Part shown: piece by piece, positions 51,903 to 60,720 of the stretch | Layout: the number at the start of each line of letters is the position of its first letter | How positions within the stretch are numbered: the stretch's first letter is position 1 | Source: Merdicola sp963557785 | Lineage (GTDB): Bacteria > Bacillota > Clostridia > TANB77 > CAG-508 | Reading direction: 5' to 3' | Assembly (NCBI GenBank): GCA_963557785.1 | Contig: CAUWBF010000001.1 | Location: 307,447-371,446, forward strand | DNA length: 64,000 nt | The notes under the pieces: model-generated | Databases searched by the model: none | What the model was told of the DNA's origin: nothing | What the model saw: only the letters and a program-made list of their open reading frames with translations | Program-made: the position numbers and the translations under genes

Positions 51903-53519
51903 ATGGGTTTTTTAGATTTTTTATTTCGTAGAAATACTGCTTCTTCAAAAGAAGTAAGAAAGGAACTTCCACCTGCACAAGAACAAGCTAATGTAGGAGA
52001 TTCTTCTAATCTTAAGCAAAGACTAGCTAATGAATTTAATTCAAATTCTGCTACTCAAAATGATCAATTAGATACACTACCTTCTATTAAAGAAGCTGAT
52101 GAAGATTATATTTTTACAAAAGATTCTCAAACACAAGTCTTTTCTGCAAAAAATAGTAATACTGGATCTATTGAATATAGGCTTACTAGAACAGCTAAAT
52201 CTGGTAAAGTAGTTGAGCTTGGAAAAATATTAGATAAAAGTGATATGCAAAGTTTAAAGAAAATTGCCAAAGATCTTGATTATGCATTAGATAATCCTAG
52301 AAATAATGGAGGTTTTAATTCTCATGCTTTAGAAACTTTAAAAAAGCAATCTAAATTAAAAATAGATGAACTTGGTAAAAAGCATAATATAGAATATACT
52401 TCAGATATAGATAAGGTTTTAGATAATATAACTCTTATATCTCAAATAGCACTTCAACCAGAAGTAATTTTAAATTATAAAAGTATAGAAAAACAATTAC
52501 CTAAATCTATAGATATATCTCAATTAAGTTTTGATGCATTAGTTCAATTAGGTGCTTCTCTAACTTCAAGAATACAAACATTACATTCTATTAAAACACC
52601 AGATGATGCTTATGCACATAAGACTTCTTTAGAATCATTTATGCGTTCTAAAGAACCCGCTTCTGAACAGGCAAAACTTATTGCACTTCTTCCTAAAGAA
52701 GAAGATTTATCAGAAAATAATCCTGAGCAAGGAAATAATTTTAAAAAAGTTGGTACTATTTTAGATTGTGCAAAAGCTTTAGAAAGTATTCAGAACGAAG
52801 ATGGTCTACTTTACTCTTCTTATCTTAAATTAGAAGAAAATAGAATAATAGCTCAGCTTCAAAAAGATATTAGTACATATGCACGTTCAATTACCGCAGA
52901 CTATATTGAGCAAACTAAATTACTTAGTGAAAGAGGACTTAGCCTTGATCAAATAGATCCAGATTCAAGAGACTTACTAGTAAAGCAAAGTGAGACATGT
53001 AAAAAAGCAATAGAAATGGTTGAAATGTTGGAAACCTCTAAAACAAAACCAAAAAAAGAGCAGGAAGATTCATCTCCTCAAGTTAAGCAAGATAATCTTT
53101 TATCATCTATTAGTAAATATATGATAGATACTATCCTAGATGTTTCAGTTGATAATTATATAGATTCTGGCTTAAAAAAAGATTTATCCTTAAAAAGTTT
53201 CCTTGCTTTTAATCCTTCAATAGAAAATACCTCAAAGGCGATTGACTATTTACATGCTAAAATGTCTTCTTATGGACAAGTTTCTGATATTCCTATTGAT
53301 AATTCTTTACGTTCATTTATTGAAACAACAGATTATAAATCATCAGAAAATTCAGCATCTAAAGAGTTTTTATTTATTATTGCGCAAGTTGAAAGAGTTT
53401 ATATAGAAAAACAATATCAACCAATACTAGACGAATATAAGAAAATTTTAGATAAACAATCTACTACTGTTAGACCTCAAACTCCAAAATATACGTTAAG
53501 AGATTTAGATGAAAAATAA
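51903..53519 (+). CDS. Large cytoplasmic protein of unknown function
   Basis: 538 residues, ATG preceded by GGAGAAAAATT. MGFLDFLFRR at the start looks like a short amphipathic membrane-binding helix. The rest is soluble and mostly helical, with several charged coiled-coil-like stretches (about 85-165, 300-385 and 470-520), a Gln/Ser/Pro-rich linker (about 378-398) and no recognised domain. It is single-copy and flanked by convergent or divergent genes, so neighbours give no clue. Codon use is typical of the window. The conserved-looking hydrophobic spacing suggests a real protein. Confidence 0.75.
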   Translation: MGFLDFLFRRNTASSKEVRKELPPAQEQANVGDSSNLKQRLANEFNSNSATQNDQLDTLPSIKEADEDYIFTKDSQTQVFSAKNSNTGSIEYRLTRTAKSGKVVELGKILDKSDMQSLKKIAKDLDYALDNPRNNGGFNSHALETLKKQSKLKIDELGKKHNIEYTSDIDKVLDNITLISQIALQPEVILNYKSIEKQLPKSIDISQLSFDALVQLGASLTSRIQTLHSIKTPDDAYAHKTSLESFMRSKEPASEQAKLIALLPKEEDLSENNPEQGNNFKKVGTILDCAKALESIQNEDGLLYSSYLKLEENRIIAQLQKDISTYARSITADYIEQTKLLSERGLSLDQIDPDSRDLLVKQSETCKKAIEMVEMLETSKTKPKKEQEDSSPQVKQDNLLSSISKYMIDTILDVSVDNYIDSGLKKDLSLKSFLAFNPSIENTSKAIDYLHAKMSSYGQVSDIPIDNSLRSFIETTDYKSSENSASKEFLFIIAQVERVYIEKQYQPILDEYKKILDKQSTTVRPQTPKYTLRDLDEK

Positions 53520-53532
53520 ATTCTATAAATAA

Positions 53533-53575
53533 AAAATAATACCTAAAATGTTTAATTTTAGGTATTATTTTTTAT
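53533..53575. terminator. Bidirectional terminator
   Basis: AAAAAATAATACCTAAAA / TTTTAGGTATTATTTTTT between the 538-residue gene and the TVP38 gene. Confidence 0.9.
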
Positions 53576-53581
53576 TTATAC

Positions 53582-54301
53582 TTATTTTATTGTTTCTAAT
53601 GCTTGTTTTGTCATTTTATGTTTATCTAATTTGTTAGATAATAATAAAATCATTATTGATATAGCTAAAGTTACTACATATGTTATAATAGTTCCTATAA
53701 AATTTCCTGAAACTATACTATTTCCTGCTATTGTTGATGATATTACCGATGGAAGTCTTACAAATGTAGATATCAGTATGAATTTTAATGGTTTAATTGG
53801 AAGTAGACCACCTATATATACTAATAAATCTTTTGGAGTTCCTGGTAATAAAAATAATATTATCATAATTAGCTCAACAGTCTTTTTATTTTTAAATATT
53901 TTACTATTTTCTATTTTTTTTATTTTTTCCTTGCTAAAAAATTCATATACAAATTTATTTCCTAATTTTCTAACTAAATAAAAAATTATTGTTGTAGTTA
54001 TTAATACAGTAATACTAATAAATATTGTTCCACCAACAGGTCCATAGCACATTCCTGCAAGTACTTCTAAAGGCTCCCCTGGAATTATTATTAAAAATAT
54101 TTGTGCTAATTGTAAGCCTAGCAATAACAATATTCCATAAATTCCTAATGAGTCTATTTTTTCTTTAAAAACTAATTGTCCTTCTTTTGTAGACATTTCT
54201 TTTATAACTGGTGCTAAATAAAATATTATTCCTACTATTAAAGATAATGCTATAATCAGCAATAATATTTTCATAATTTTTACTATGTTTGTTCTATTCA
54301 T
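53582..54301 (-). CDS. TVP38/TMEM64 (VTT-domain) membrane protein
   Basis: 239 residues from the ATG at 54301, where AAGAAGG lies 7 bases upstream. An ATG six codons earlier overlaps the previous gene and would place the site inside the coding sequence. Five to six helices; the re-entrant VTT segment is GEPLEVLAGMCYGPVGGTIFISITV (about 76-100), and FLLPGTPKDLLVYIGGLLPI follows. Relatives act in lipid scrambling or membrane homeostasis; the function in bacteria is unsure. It follows the Sua5 gene. Confidence 0.88.
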   Translation of the reverse strand: MNRTNIVKIMKILLLIIALSLIVGIIFYLAPVIKEMSTKEGQLVFKEKIDSLGIYGILLLLGLQLAQIFLIIIPGEPLEVLAGMCYGPVGGTIFISITVLITTTIIFYLVRKLGNKFVYEFFSKEKIKKIENSKIFKNKKTVELIMIILFLLPGTPKDLLVYIGGLLPIKPLKFILISTFVRLPSVISSTIAGNSIVSGNFIGTIITYVVTLAISIMILLLSNKLDKHKMTKQALETIK

Positions 54302-54312
54302 TTTTTTCCTTC

Positions 54313-55344
54313 TTAACATTCTATATAATTATATTCACAAGCTCTTATTAATCTATTATTAATAGCTAGTCCTATTCCTTGTTTTTCAATTCCTTCTATT
54401 ATTACCAAATCAACATTATACTTATCTACTTTTCTTAATAATGAAAATATATTATGTGCAATTTCTTCCTTGGTTTCTCCCATATCTAATTTATACTCAG
54501 ATATGTATTTTTCTATATTACTGCTTTTTCCTATAACTAATACATTTTTATCCTTTGATAATTCATTTATTTTAGTTACTAAATTTTCATTATTTTTACT
54601 ATATACTAATAAACATTTTGTATTTGGTGCATAATGTCTATATTTCATTCCTGGAGATAATACTTTTTCTTGATTACTTAATTTTTCTAAAATATGCTTA
54701 TCTATTTCTACTTTTAGTCCTAATTTTTCTATATCTTCTGGAGTTACTTTTCCAGGTCGTAATATATGTACTGTATCGCCTATAACTCTTACTACTGTAG
54801 ATTCTAGTCCTATATCAACTGTTCCTCCATCTATAATATAATCTACTTTGCCATCTAATTCTTCAATAATATCTGTTATGTTAGTTCCACTTGGCTTTCC
54901 TGATATATTTGCACTTGGTGCTGCTATTGGTACCCCAGCATATTTTATTAATTCATGTGCTATTTTATTTGATGGCATACGTATTCCAACAGTGTCTAGA
55001 TGTGCTGTTACATTTTTTGATATAATATCTTTTGCTTTTAATATTATTGTAAATGGTCCTGGGCAAAATGCTTCCATTAGCTTTTTCTCTATACAATTTG
55101 GTTTTTCTACAATATTTTTTAAATCTTCAAACGATGCTATATGAGCTATAAGAGGGTTGTCTTGAGCTCTACCTTTTGCTATGAATATTTTCTTTACCGC
55201 TTCATCTGATAAAGCATTTGCTCCTATTCCATAAACTGTTTCTGTGGGAAATAAAACTAGGCTTCCATTTCTAACTTCATTTGCTATTTCTTTTATTTTT
55301 TCTATATCTATATTTTCTTTGCAATCTACAAATTTTGATTTCAT
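54313..55344 (-). CDS. L-threonylcarbamoyladenylate synthase (TsaC2/Sua5)
   Basis: 343 residues, the long Sua5 type. It makes threonylcarbamoyl-AMP from Thr, bicarbonate and ATP, the first step of t6A at position 37 of ANN-decoding tRNAs. YrdC domain: GSLVLFPTETVYGIGANALSDEAVKKIFIAKGR and AAPSANISGKPSGT. C-terminal Sua5 domain: LSPGMKYRHYAPNTKCLLVY. t6A modification affects frame maintenance in other bacteria; any role in the frameshift pattern here is speculation. Confidence 0.95.
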   Translation of the reverse strand: MKSKFVDCKENIDIEKIKEIANEVRNGSLVLFPTETVYGIGANALSDEAVKKIFIAKGRAQDNPLIAHIASFEDLKNIVEKPNCIEKKLMEAFCPGPFTIILKAKDIISKNVTAHLDTVGIRMPSNKIAHELIKYAGVPIAAPSANISGKPSGTNITDIIEELDGKVDYIIDGGTVDIGLESTVVRVIGDTVHILRPGKVTPEDIEKLGLKVEIDKHILEKLSNQEKVLSPGMKYRHYAPNTKCLLVYSKNNENLVTKINELSKDKNVLVIGKSSNIEKYISEYKLDMGETKEEIAHNIFSLLRKVDKYNVDLVIIEGIEKQGIGLAINNRLIRACEYNYIEC

Positions 55345-55403
55345 AATATAATTACTTCCTTTACCATTAGTAATTATACATTATATTACCATAATTTTCA
55401 ATC

Positions 55404-56858
55404 TTAGACATTTTTTATATTTTTCTTTTTAAATATTATAAATGTTGGTACTATCATTAATAAGAAATATATAATACAAATTATTACTGAAAAATTAAAG
55501 CTTATATATTCAAATTGTGGCAAACTTCCAAATAAGTATTGTGTGAAATCCCAGTTTGGTGTTATAAAAAATCTCATAAATGCTATTTTAAAGTTTGATA
55601 CTAGTGCATTTATTATACTTGTTGACATATATCCTAATAAAGAAATTACTATGGCTATAGGTGTATTTGTAAATGCTGTACTAAATGCAAAGGCTATTGT
55701 AGCTATTAGTATATATAATGGCATCTTATGTAAGAAAGCTATTCCTAAATATTTAAATATATTAATTTCCATAACTGAATTTGTATTAAAGTTATATGCT
55801 ACTGTAGGAGTTCCTAAATCCTTAAATCCAAATAATATTCCTCCAATAATAATTTGTAATAATACTATTGATACAAAAGCAAATACTATAATTATTAATG
55901 TTGTTATAAATTTTGCTAACAATATTTTTGCTCTACTGTATGGTTTTACTAATAATAATTTTATTGTTCCTTTATTAAATTCTTCACTTACAATAGATCC
56001 TGCAATCATTACAATTATTACTACAATAAATAATTCATAATTACTAAAAAAGTCTTCTAATATTCCTTTTAGATCGTTTCCTTGGCTTATTTTTATATCT
56101 TTTTCTATTGCATATTTGTATGTATTTGCTATTTTTAAGGATTCTTGATATTCTAATTTATCATTATATGTTTTTTCTCCTTTGTTATTTTCATATCTAT
56201 ATACATTTAATTGTTCATTATAATATCTGCCTAATATTCTGCTTCTATCTGAATTATAACTTATATCTTTTTGTATTCTCCACTCTAATATTTGTTTTTG
56301 TAAATTTAAATCATATAAATTTGATTCTAATTCTGATATTTGTACAGTGCTTACTGTATTTGCTTTTTGTTCTTCTATTTCCTTTATTTCATTTTCAATA
56401 TTTTTTAAGTCTTCCTTTGCAAAATATTGCCAATTTCCTGAGTCTAATAATGAAATATATTTATTATATTCTTCTTCTGCTAATTTAAAACTTTCTTCAT
56501 TTTTCTCTAAAGCATATTTATATTCATTATATGTTCTTATAATAGGGTATATTTTTTCATTTATTACATAATATTGCCATGAATCTTTCCCATATTTTTC
56601 TTCTAGTTTTATAATATCTAAATCTGTTTTTAAAGATATATACTCCGCATTGTCACTTGTTTTATTTGGATCTAGTTTTCGTATTTGCGTTTCAACATAT
56701 ATTCTATATGAATCAGAATACATATTGTTAGCAATATTATCTCCATATTTACACAAAAGATTTGCAAGTAATACAAATAATAATGTTATTATAAGGGTTA
56801 TATATATACCCTTCTTCTTAAATATTTTTGTTATCTCATTTTTTATTAAATTAATCAA
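55404..56858 (-). CDS. ABC-2 permease with long extracytoplasmic coiled-coil insert
   Basis: 484 residues. Helix at about 18-35, then a 220-residue hydrophilic stretch with heptad-like helices (about 60-245, for example YALEKNEESFKLAEEEYNKY and LKNIENEIKEIEEQKANTV), then five helices (about 265-478) and a basic end. The large insert between helix 1 and helix 2 recurs in some BcrB-type permeases. It overlaps its ATPase gene by 8 bases. The substrate is unknown. Confidence 0.83.
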   Translation of the reverse strand: MINLIKNEITKIFKKKGIYITLIITLLFVLLANLLCKYGDNIANNMYSDSYRIYVETQIRKLDPNKTSDNAEYISLKTDLDIIKLEEKYGKDSWQYYVINEKIYPIIRTYNEYKYALEKNEESFKLAEEEYNKYISLLDSGNWQYFAKEDLKNIENEIKEIEEQKANTVSTVQISELESNLYDLNLQKQILEWRIQKDISYNSDRSRILGRYYNEQLNVYRYENNKGEKTYNDKLEYQESLKIANTYKYAIEKDIKISQGNDLKGILEDFFSNYELFIVVIIVMIAGSIVSEEFNKGTIKLLLVKPYSRAKILLAKFITTLIIIVFAFVSIVLLQIIIGGILFGFKDLGTPTVAYNFNTNSVMEINIFKYLGIAFLHKMPLYILIATIAFAFSTAFTNTPIAIVISLLGYMSTSIINALVSNFKIAFMRFFITPNWDFTQYLFGSLPQFEYISFNFSVIICIIYFLLMIVPTFIIFKKKNIKNV

Positions 56859-57762
56859 TTACATTCCCTCCTGTCTTCTTTAAGAACGCATCTTCTAAGC
56901 TGATTATTTCTTCTTTTACTCCATATACTAAAATATCTTTCATTACTAATTCTTTTACTATATTAGGAATCTCTTCTTTATTTGTATATATTTTTATATT
57001 TTTATCATCTATTTTTTCTGTTTCCTTTGATATTATTTCTTTTACTTTTTCTGAATTATTTGTTTCAAATATATAGCATTCTTTTTTAGATACTTTTTTT
57101 ACATCAGATATATTGCTTGTTTCTACAATCTCTCCGTTTTTTATAATACATACTTTATTACATAGACTCTCTAATTCAGCTAGATTATGGCTTGATATAA
57201 ATATTGCCATATTTTCCTCTTTAGCTAACTTTTTTAACAGTTCTCTTATTTCTTTTATTCCCTCTGGATCTAATCCATTTGTAGGTTCATCTAAAATTAA
57301 AAGATTTGGTTTATGTAGTATTGCTTGAGCTATTCCTAGTCTTTGTCTCATTCCTAGAGAGTATTTTGATACTTTATCGTTTATTCTTTTTTCTAATCCG
57401 ACTAATTTAATTACTTCTTCAATTCTTTTTTCATCTATATTCTTATATAGATTCTTTATTAACTTTAGGTTATCATACCCTGACATATACATATATAAGT
57501 CTGGATTTTCTACTATTGCACCAACATGTTCTATTGCTTTTTTAAAGTTTTTTTGTATATCATATCCATTTATTATTACATTTCCTTTAGTGATACTTTG
57601 AAGACCCAATATTAATTTTATTGTTGTCGTTTTTCCAGCTCCATTAGGTCCAATAAATCCAAGTATATCTCCACTATTTACATCTACTGATACACCTTTT
57701 AGGATTTCTTTTTTTCCAATTTTTTTGTGCAAATCTACACATTTTAAGACTAATTGATTCAA
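56851..57762 (-). CDS. ABC transporter ATPase, BcrA-like
   Basis: 303 residues. Walker A GPNGAGKTTT (about 37-46), signature YSLGMRQRLGIA, Walker B LLILDEPTNGLDPEG, switch His in SSHNLAELESL. The YSLGMRQR form is typical of bacitracin/lantibiotic-type exporter ATPases. It is paired with the 484-residue permease; together they may export a peptide or give self-protection. Confidence 0.93.
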   Translation of the reverse strand: MNQLVLKCVDLHKKIGKKEILKGVSVDVNSGDILGFIGPNGAGKTTTIKLILGLQSITKGNVIINGYDIQKNFKKAIEHVGAIVENPDLYMYMSGYDNLKLIKNLYKNIDEKRIEEVIKLVGLEKRINDKVSKYSLGMRQRLGIAQAILHKPNLLILDEPTNGLDPEGIKEIRELLKKLAKEENMAIFISSHNLAELESLCNKVCIIKNGEIVETSNISDVKKVSKKECYIFETNNSEKVKEIISKETEKIDDKNIKIYTNKEEIPNIVKELVMKDILVYGVKEEIISLEDAFLKKTGGNVID

Positions 57763-57863
57763 TTTTTTTGTTCCCCTTTCAATATTTTTCTAAATTTTAT
57801 CATATAATTTATTAATATAAAATATTATATTTTATTAATGTTTTATTAATATAGGAGTATTTT

Positions 57864-58715
57864 ATGTTTTTTAAAGTTTTTAAATTTAATTTTAAAATAA
57901 TTATTTGTTTTGTACTTCTTATAACTATTTACTTTTCTCTATTTTATAATGTTAATGGTGGAAATAATGAAGATTTTATAAAGCTTCCAATTATAATGTA
58001 CCATAGTATATTAAAAGATCCTTCTAAAAGTGGTAAATATACTATTAGTCCTACTCTTCTAGAGAGTGATTTTAATTACTTAAAAAGTCATAAATTTTCT
58101 CCCATTTTTATGCAGAATTTAATAGACTATGTTTATGATGGAACTACACTTCCTGATAATCCTATAATAATAACTTTTGATGATGGCTATTATAATAACT
58201 ATGAGTATCTACTTCCTCTACTAGAAAAATATAATTTCAAAGCTGTAATATCAATTGTTGGCAGTTATACTGATACCTATTCACAAAGTGAAGAAGCTAA
58301 TCCAAATTATAGTTATTTAAGATGGTGTGATATCAATTCTGGGATTCAGAGTGGATATTTAGAATTTCAAAATCATTCATATAATATGCACTCTGGGAAT
58401 GGTTCTATGAAAATTTATAATGAAAGTTTTAATCATTATAAAAATAGATTTTATAATGATATTTCAAAGCTTCAGAATGAATTTAAAGATAATACAGGAT
58501 ATACTCCTTCAACTTATACTTATCCTTTTGGTGGAATTACAAATGGAACTACTGATATATTAAAAGAAATAGGTTTTAAAGCTAGTTTATCATGCACTAG
58601 TGGTATTAATTATATTTCAAGAAATCCTGATTGTCTCTTTTGCTTAAAAAGAAATAATAGACCTTCTAATATTTCTTCTGAACAATTTTTTAATAAAATA
58701 TTAAAAGAGAAGTAA
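57864..58715 (+). CDS. Polysaccharide deacetylase, membrane-anchored
   Basis: 283 residues. An N-terminal helix (about 9-28) anchors the protein, leaving a NodB-type domain outside. Motifs: LPIIMYHSI, IITFDDGYYNNYEYLLPLL (metal-binding Asp pair), FQNHSYNMHS (HSxxxH metal ligands) and YTYPFGGITNG. It probably deacetylates N-acetylated wall sugars or exopolysaccharide. The start has AGGAG upstream. It is divergent from the ABC exporter. Confidence 0.9.
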   Translation: MFFKVFKFNFKIIICFVLLITIYFSLFYNVNGGNNEDFIKLPIIMYHSILKDPSKSGKYTISPTLLESDFNYLKSHKFSPIFMQNLIDYVYDGTTLPDNPIIITFDDGYYNNYEYLLPLLEKYNFKAVISIVGSYTDTYSQSEEANPNYSYLRWCDINSGIQSGYLEFQNHSYNMHSGNGSMKIYNESFNHYKNRFYNDISKLQNEFKDNTGYTPSTYTYPFGGITNGTTDILKEIGFKASLSCTSGINYISRNPDCLFCLKRNNRPSNISSEQFFNKILKEK

Positions 58716-58730
58716 TATTTACTTCTCTTA
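58706..58730. terminator. Bidirectional terminator
   Basis: AAGAGAAGTAA / TTACTTCTCTT, overlapping the ends of the deacetylase and ptsI genes. T-rich on the minus strand. Confidence 0.8.
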
Positions 58731-60422
58731 ATTGTTAAAATCTACTAATAACTTTTCTATTTCTGTTGCAGATGACATTTTTAAAGCTTTATCTGCTAAT
58801 TCTTTACATTTTCTATATTCTAGTTTACTTATTATTTTTCTTGCTTTTAGTATCTTGCTTGCATTCATTGAAAATTCGTCAAGTCCTAACCCAAGTAATA
58901 ATGGAATATATATGCTATCTCCTGCTGCTTCACCACACATACCACAGAACTTTCCTGATTTATGTGCTCCATCGATAGCCATCTTAATTAACTTTATTAC
59001 AGCTGGATGATATTTAGTATATAAATTTGCTATTTTATCATTTCCTCTCTCAACTGCAGTTGTATACTGAATTAAATCATTTGTTCCTATACTAAAGAAA
59101 TCACATTCTTGTGCTAAATTATCTGCTATTAATGCTGCTGATGGAATTTCTATCATTATTCCTACTTTAATATTTTCATCAAATGCTATATCTTTACTTA
59201 GTAATTCCTTTTTTACATCTTCTATTATCTCTTTTGCAGCTCTTAACTCTTCTATTGAAGATATCATTGGTAGCATAATGCATATTTTGCCAAATGCACT
59301 TGCCCTTAATAATGCCCTTAATTGTGTTTTAAATAATGGTACATTATCTAAAGATATTCTTATTGCTCTATATCCTAAAAAAGGATTATCTTCTTTTTTT
59401 AGATTTAAATATTTTATATCTTTATCTCCACCTACATCTAAAGTTCTTATTATTACGGGTTTTCCTTTCATATTCTCTGCTACTTGCTTATATGCCATAA
59501 ATTGTTCTTCTTCTGTGGGTAGAGTATTAGAATCCATATATAAAAATTCACTTCTAAATAATCCTATCCCTTCTGCTGTATTTTCAATAACCATTTCTAC
59601 ATCATCTGGGACACCAATATTTGCAACTAGTTCTACTTTATATTTATCTAAAGTTACCGTTTTTTCTGCTTTATATTTTTCTAGTTCTTCTTTTTCTTTA
59701 TTAAATTCTTCTTTTAGTTCTTTTAATTCAGTTAATTCTTCTTCCGCTGGATTTATATATATTTCTCCTGTAGATCCATTCATTGCAATAAAGTCATTTT
59801 TTCTAAATATCTTATCAATATGATCTATTCCAACAATTGCTGGTATTTCATGATTTCTAGCCATTATAGATACATGTGAAGTTTTACCACCAATTTCCGT
59901 AATAATTCCTGATATATTCTTAAAGTCTAACTTTGCTGTATCAGATGTAGTTAGTTCCTTTGCAATAATTATTGTATTAGGTTGCAAATTGCTTAAATTT
60001 ACAACTTCTCTGCCAATAATTTTAGCTAAAATTCTATTTTTCATATCTTCTATATCAGCTGATCTTGCAGACATATAAGTATCATTCATAGATTTAAACA
60101 TCTGTATAATTGTATCAAATCCTACTTCTGTTGCATATCCTGCATTATATTTATCATTTTGTATCATATTAATAGTTTCTGTAATTAGTGAAGGATCTTG
60201 CATTATAGTTAAATATGCTTGCATTATATCTGCTTCTGTTCCTGATAATTTTGAAATTATTTCTTTAGTCTCTTCTATAACTTTGTTAAAAGCATCATAA
60301 AAGAATTCTATTTCTTTTTCTGGATTTTCTATTTTAAATTGAGTAACTTTAATCTCTTCATTCTCTAATATTATAGCATTACCAAAACCAATACCGTTTG
60401 ATACTCCCTTACCTTTTAACAT
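58728..60422 (-). CDS. ptsI: PTS enzyme I
   Basis: 564 residues, normal length. It takes phosphate from phosphoenolpyruvate and passes it to HPr. Active-site segment GGKTSHVSIMARNHEIPA (the His after TS is phosphorylated). PEP-binding barrel: NEIYINPAEEE linker, FRSEFLYM, RTLDVGGDKDIKYL, FFSIGTNDLIQYT and CGMCGEAAGD near the C-terminus. Here it ends a fructose operon, after ptsH. Confidence 0.97.
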   Translation of the reverse strand: MLKGKGVSNGIGFGNAIILENEEIKVTQFKIENPEKEIEFFYDAFNKVIEETKEIISKLSGTEADIMQAYLTIMQDPSLITETINMIQNDKYNAGYATEVGFDTIIQMFKSMNDTYMSARSADIEDMKNRILAKIIGREVVNLSNLQPNTIIIAKELTTSDTAKLDFKNISGIITEIGGKTSHVSIMARNHEIPAIVGIDHIDKIFRKNDFIAMNGSTGEIYINPAEEELTELKELKEEFNKEKEELEKYKAEKTVTLDKYKVELVANIGVPDDVEMVIENTAEGIGLFRSEFLYMDSNTLPTEEEQFMAYKQVAENMKGKPVIIRTLDVGGDKDIKYLNLKKEDNPFLGYRAIRISLDNVPLFKTQLRALLRASAFGKICIMLPMISSIEELRAAKEIIEDVKKELLSKDIAFDENIKVGIMIEIPSAALIADNLAQECDFFSIGTNDLIQYTTAVERGNDKIANLYTKYHPAVIKLIKMAIDGAHKSGKFCGMCGEAAGDSIYIPLLLGLGLDEFSMNASKILKARKIISKLEYRKCKELADKALKMSSATEIEKLLVDFNN

Positions 60423-60441
60423 AATTATCTCTCCTTATGTA

Positions 60442-60705
60442 TTACTCACCAAATTCATTATCGAATTTGGCAAGTAATTCTTGTATAGCTATTTCTTCAT
60501 CTTCTCCATCACATTCTATTGTAATTTCAGAATTTCCTTTAAGTCCAGCAGACATTATATTTAAAACTGATTTAGCATTTACAGTTTTATCGCCTGAAAT
60601 TAAAGTAATATTACATTTATATTTATTAGCTGTAGTTGCTAATATAGATGCTGGTCTTGCATGTAATCCATCTTGGTTTTTTAAAATTGTTGTTTTGCTT
60701 ATCAT
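60442..60705 (-). CDS. ptsH: Phosphocarrier protein HPr
   Basis: 87 residues. His15 in NQDGLHARPA takes phosphate from enzyme I. Ser46 in NAKSVLNIMSAG is the site for HPr kinase, showing the Gram-positive style of carbon catabolite control. It lies between fruA and ptsI, 15 and 19 bases away, so it is cotranscribed. AGGAGG precedes the ATG. Confidence 0.97.
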   Translation of the reverse strand: MISKTTILKNQDGLHARPASILATTANKYKCNITLISGDKTVNAKSVLNIMSAGLKGNSEITIECDGEDEEIAIQELLAKFDNEFGE

Positions 60706-60720
60706 TATTGTACCTCCTAA

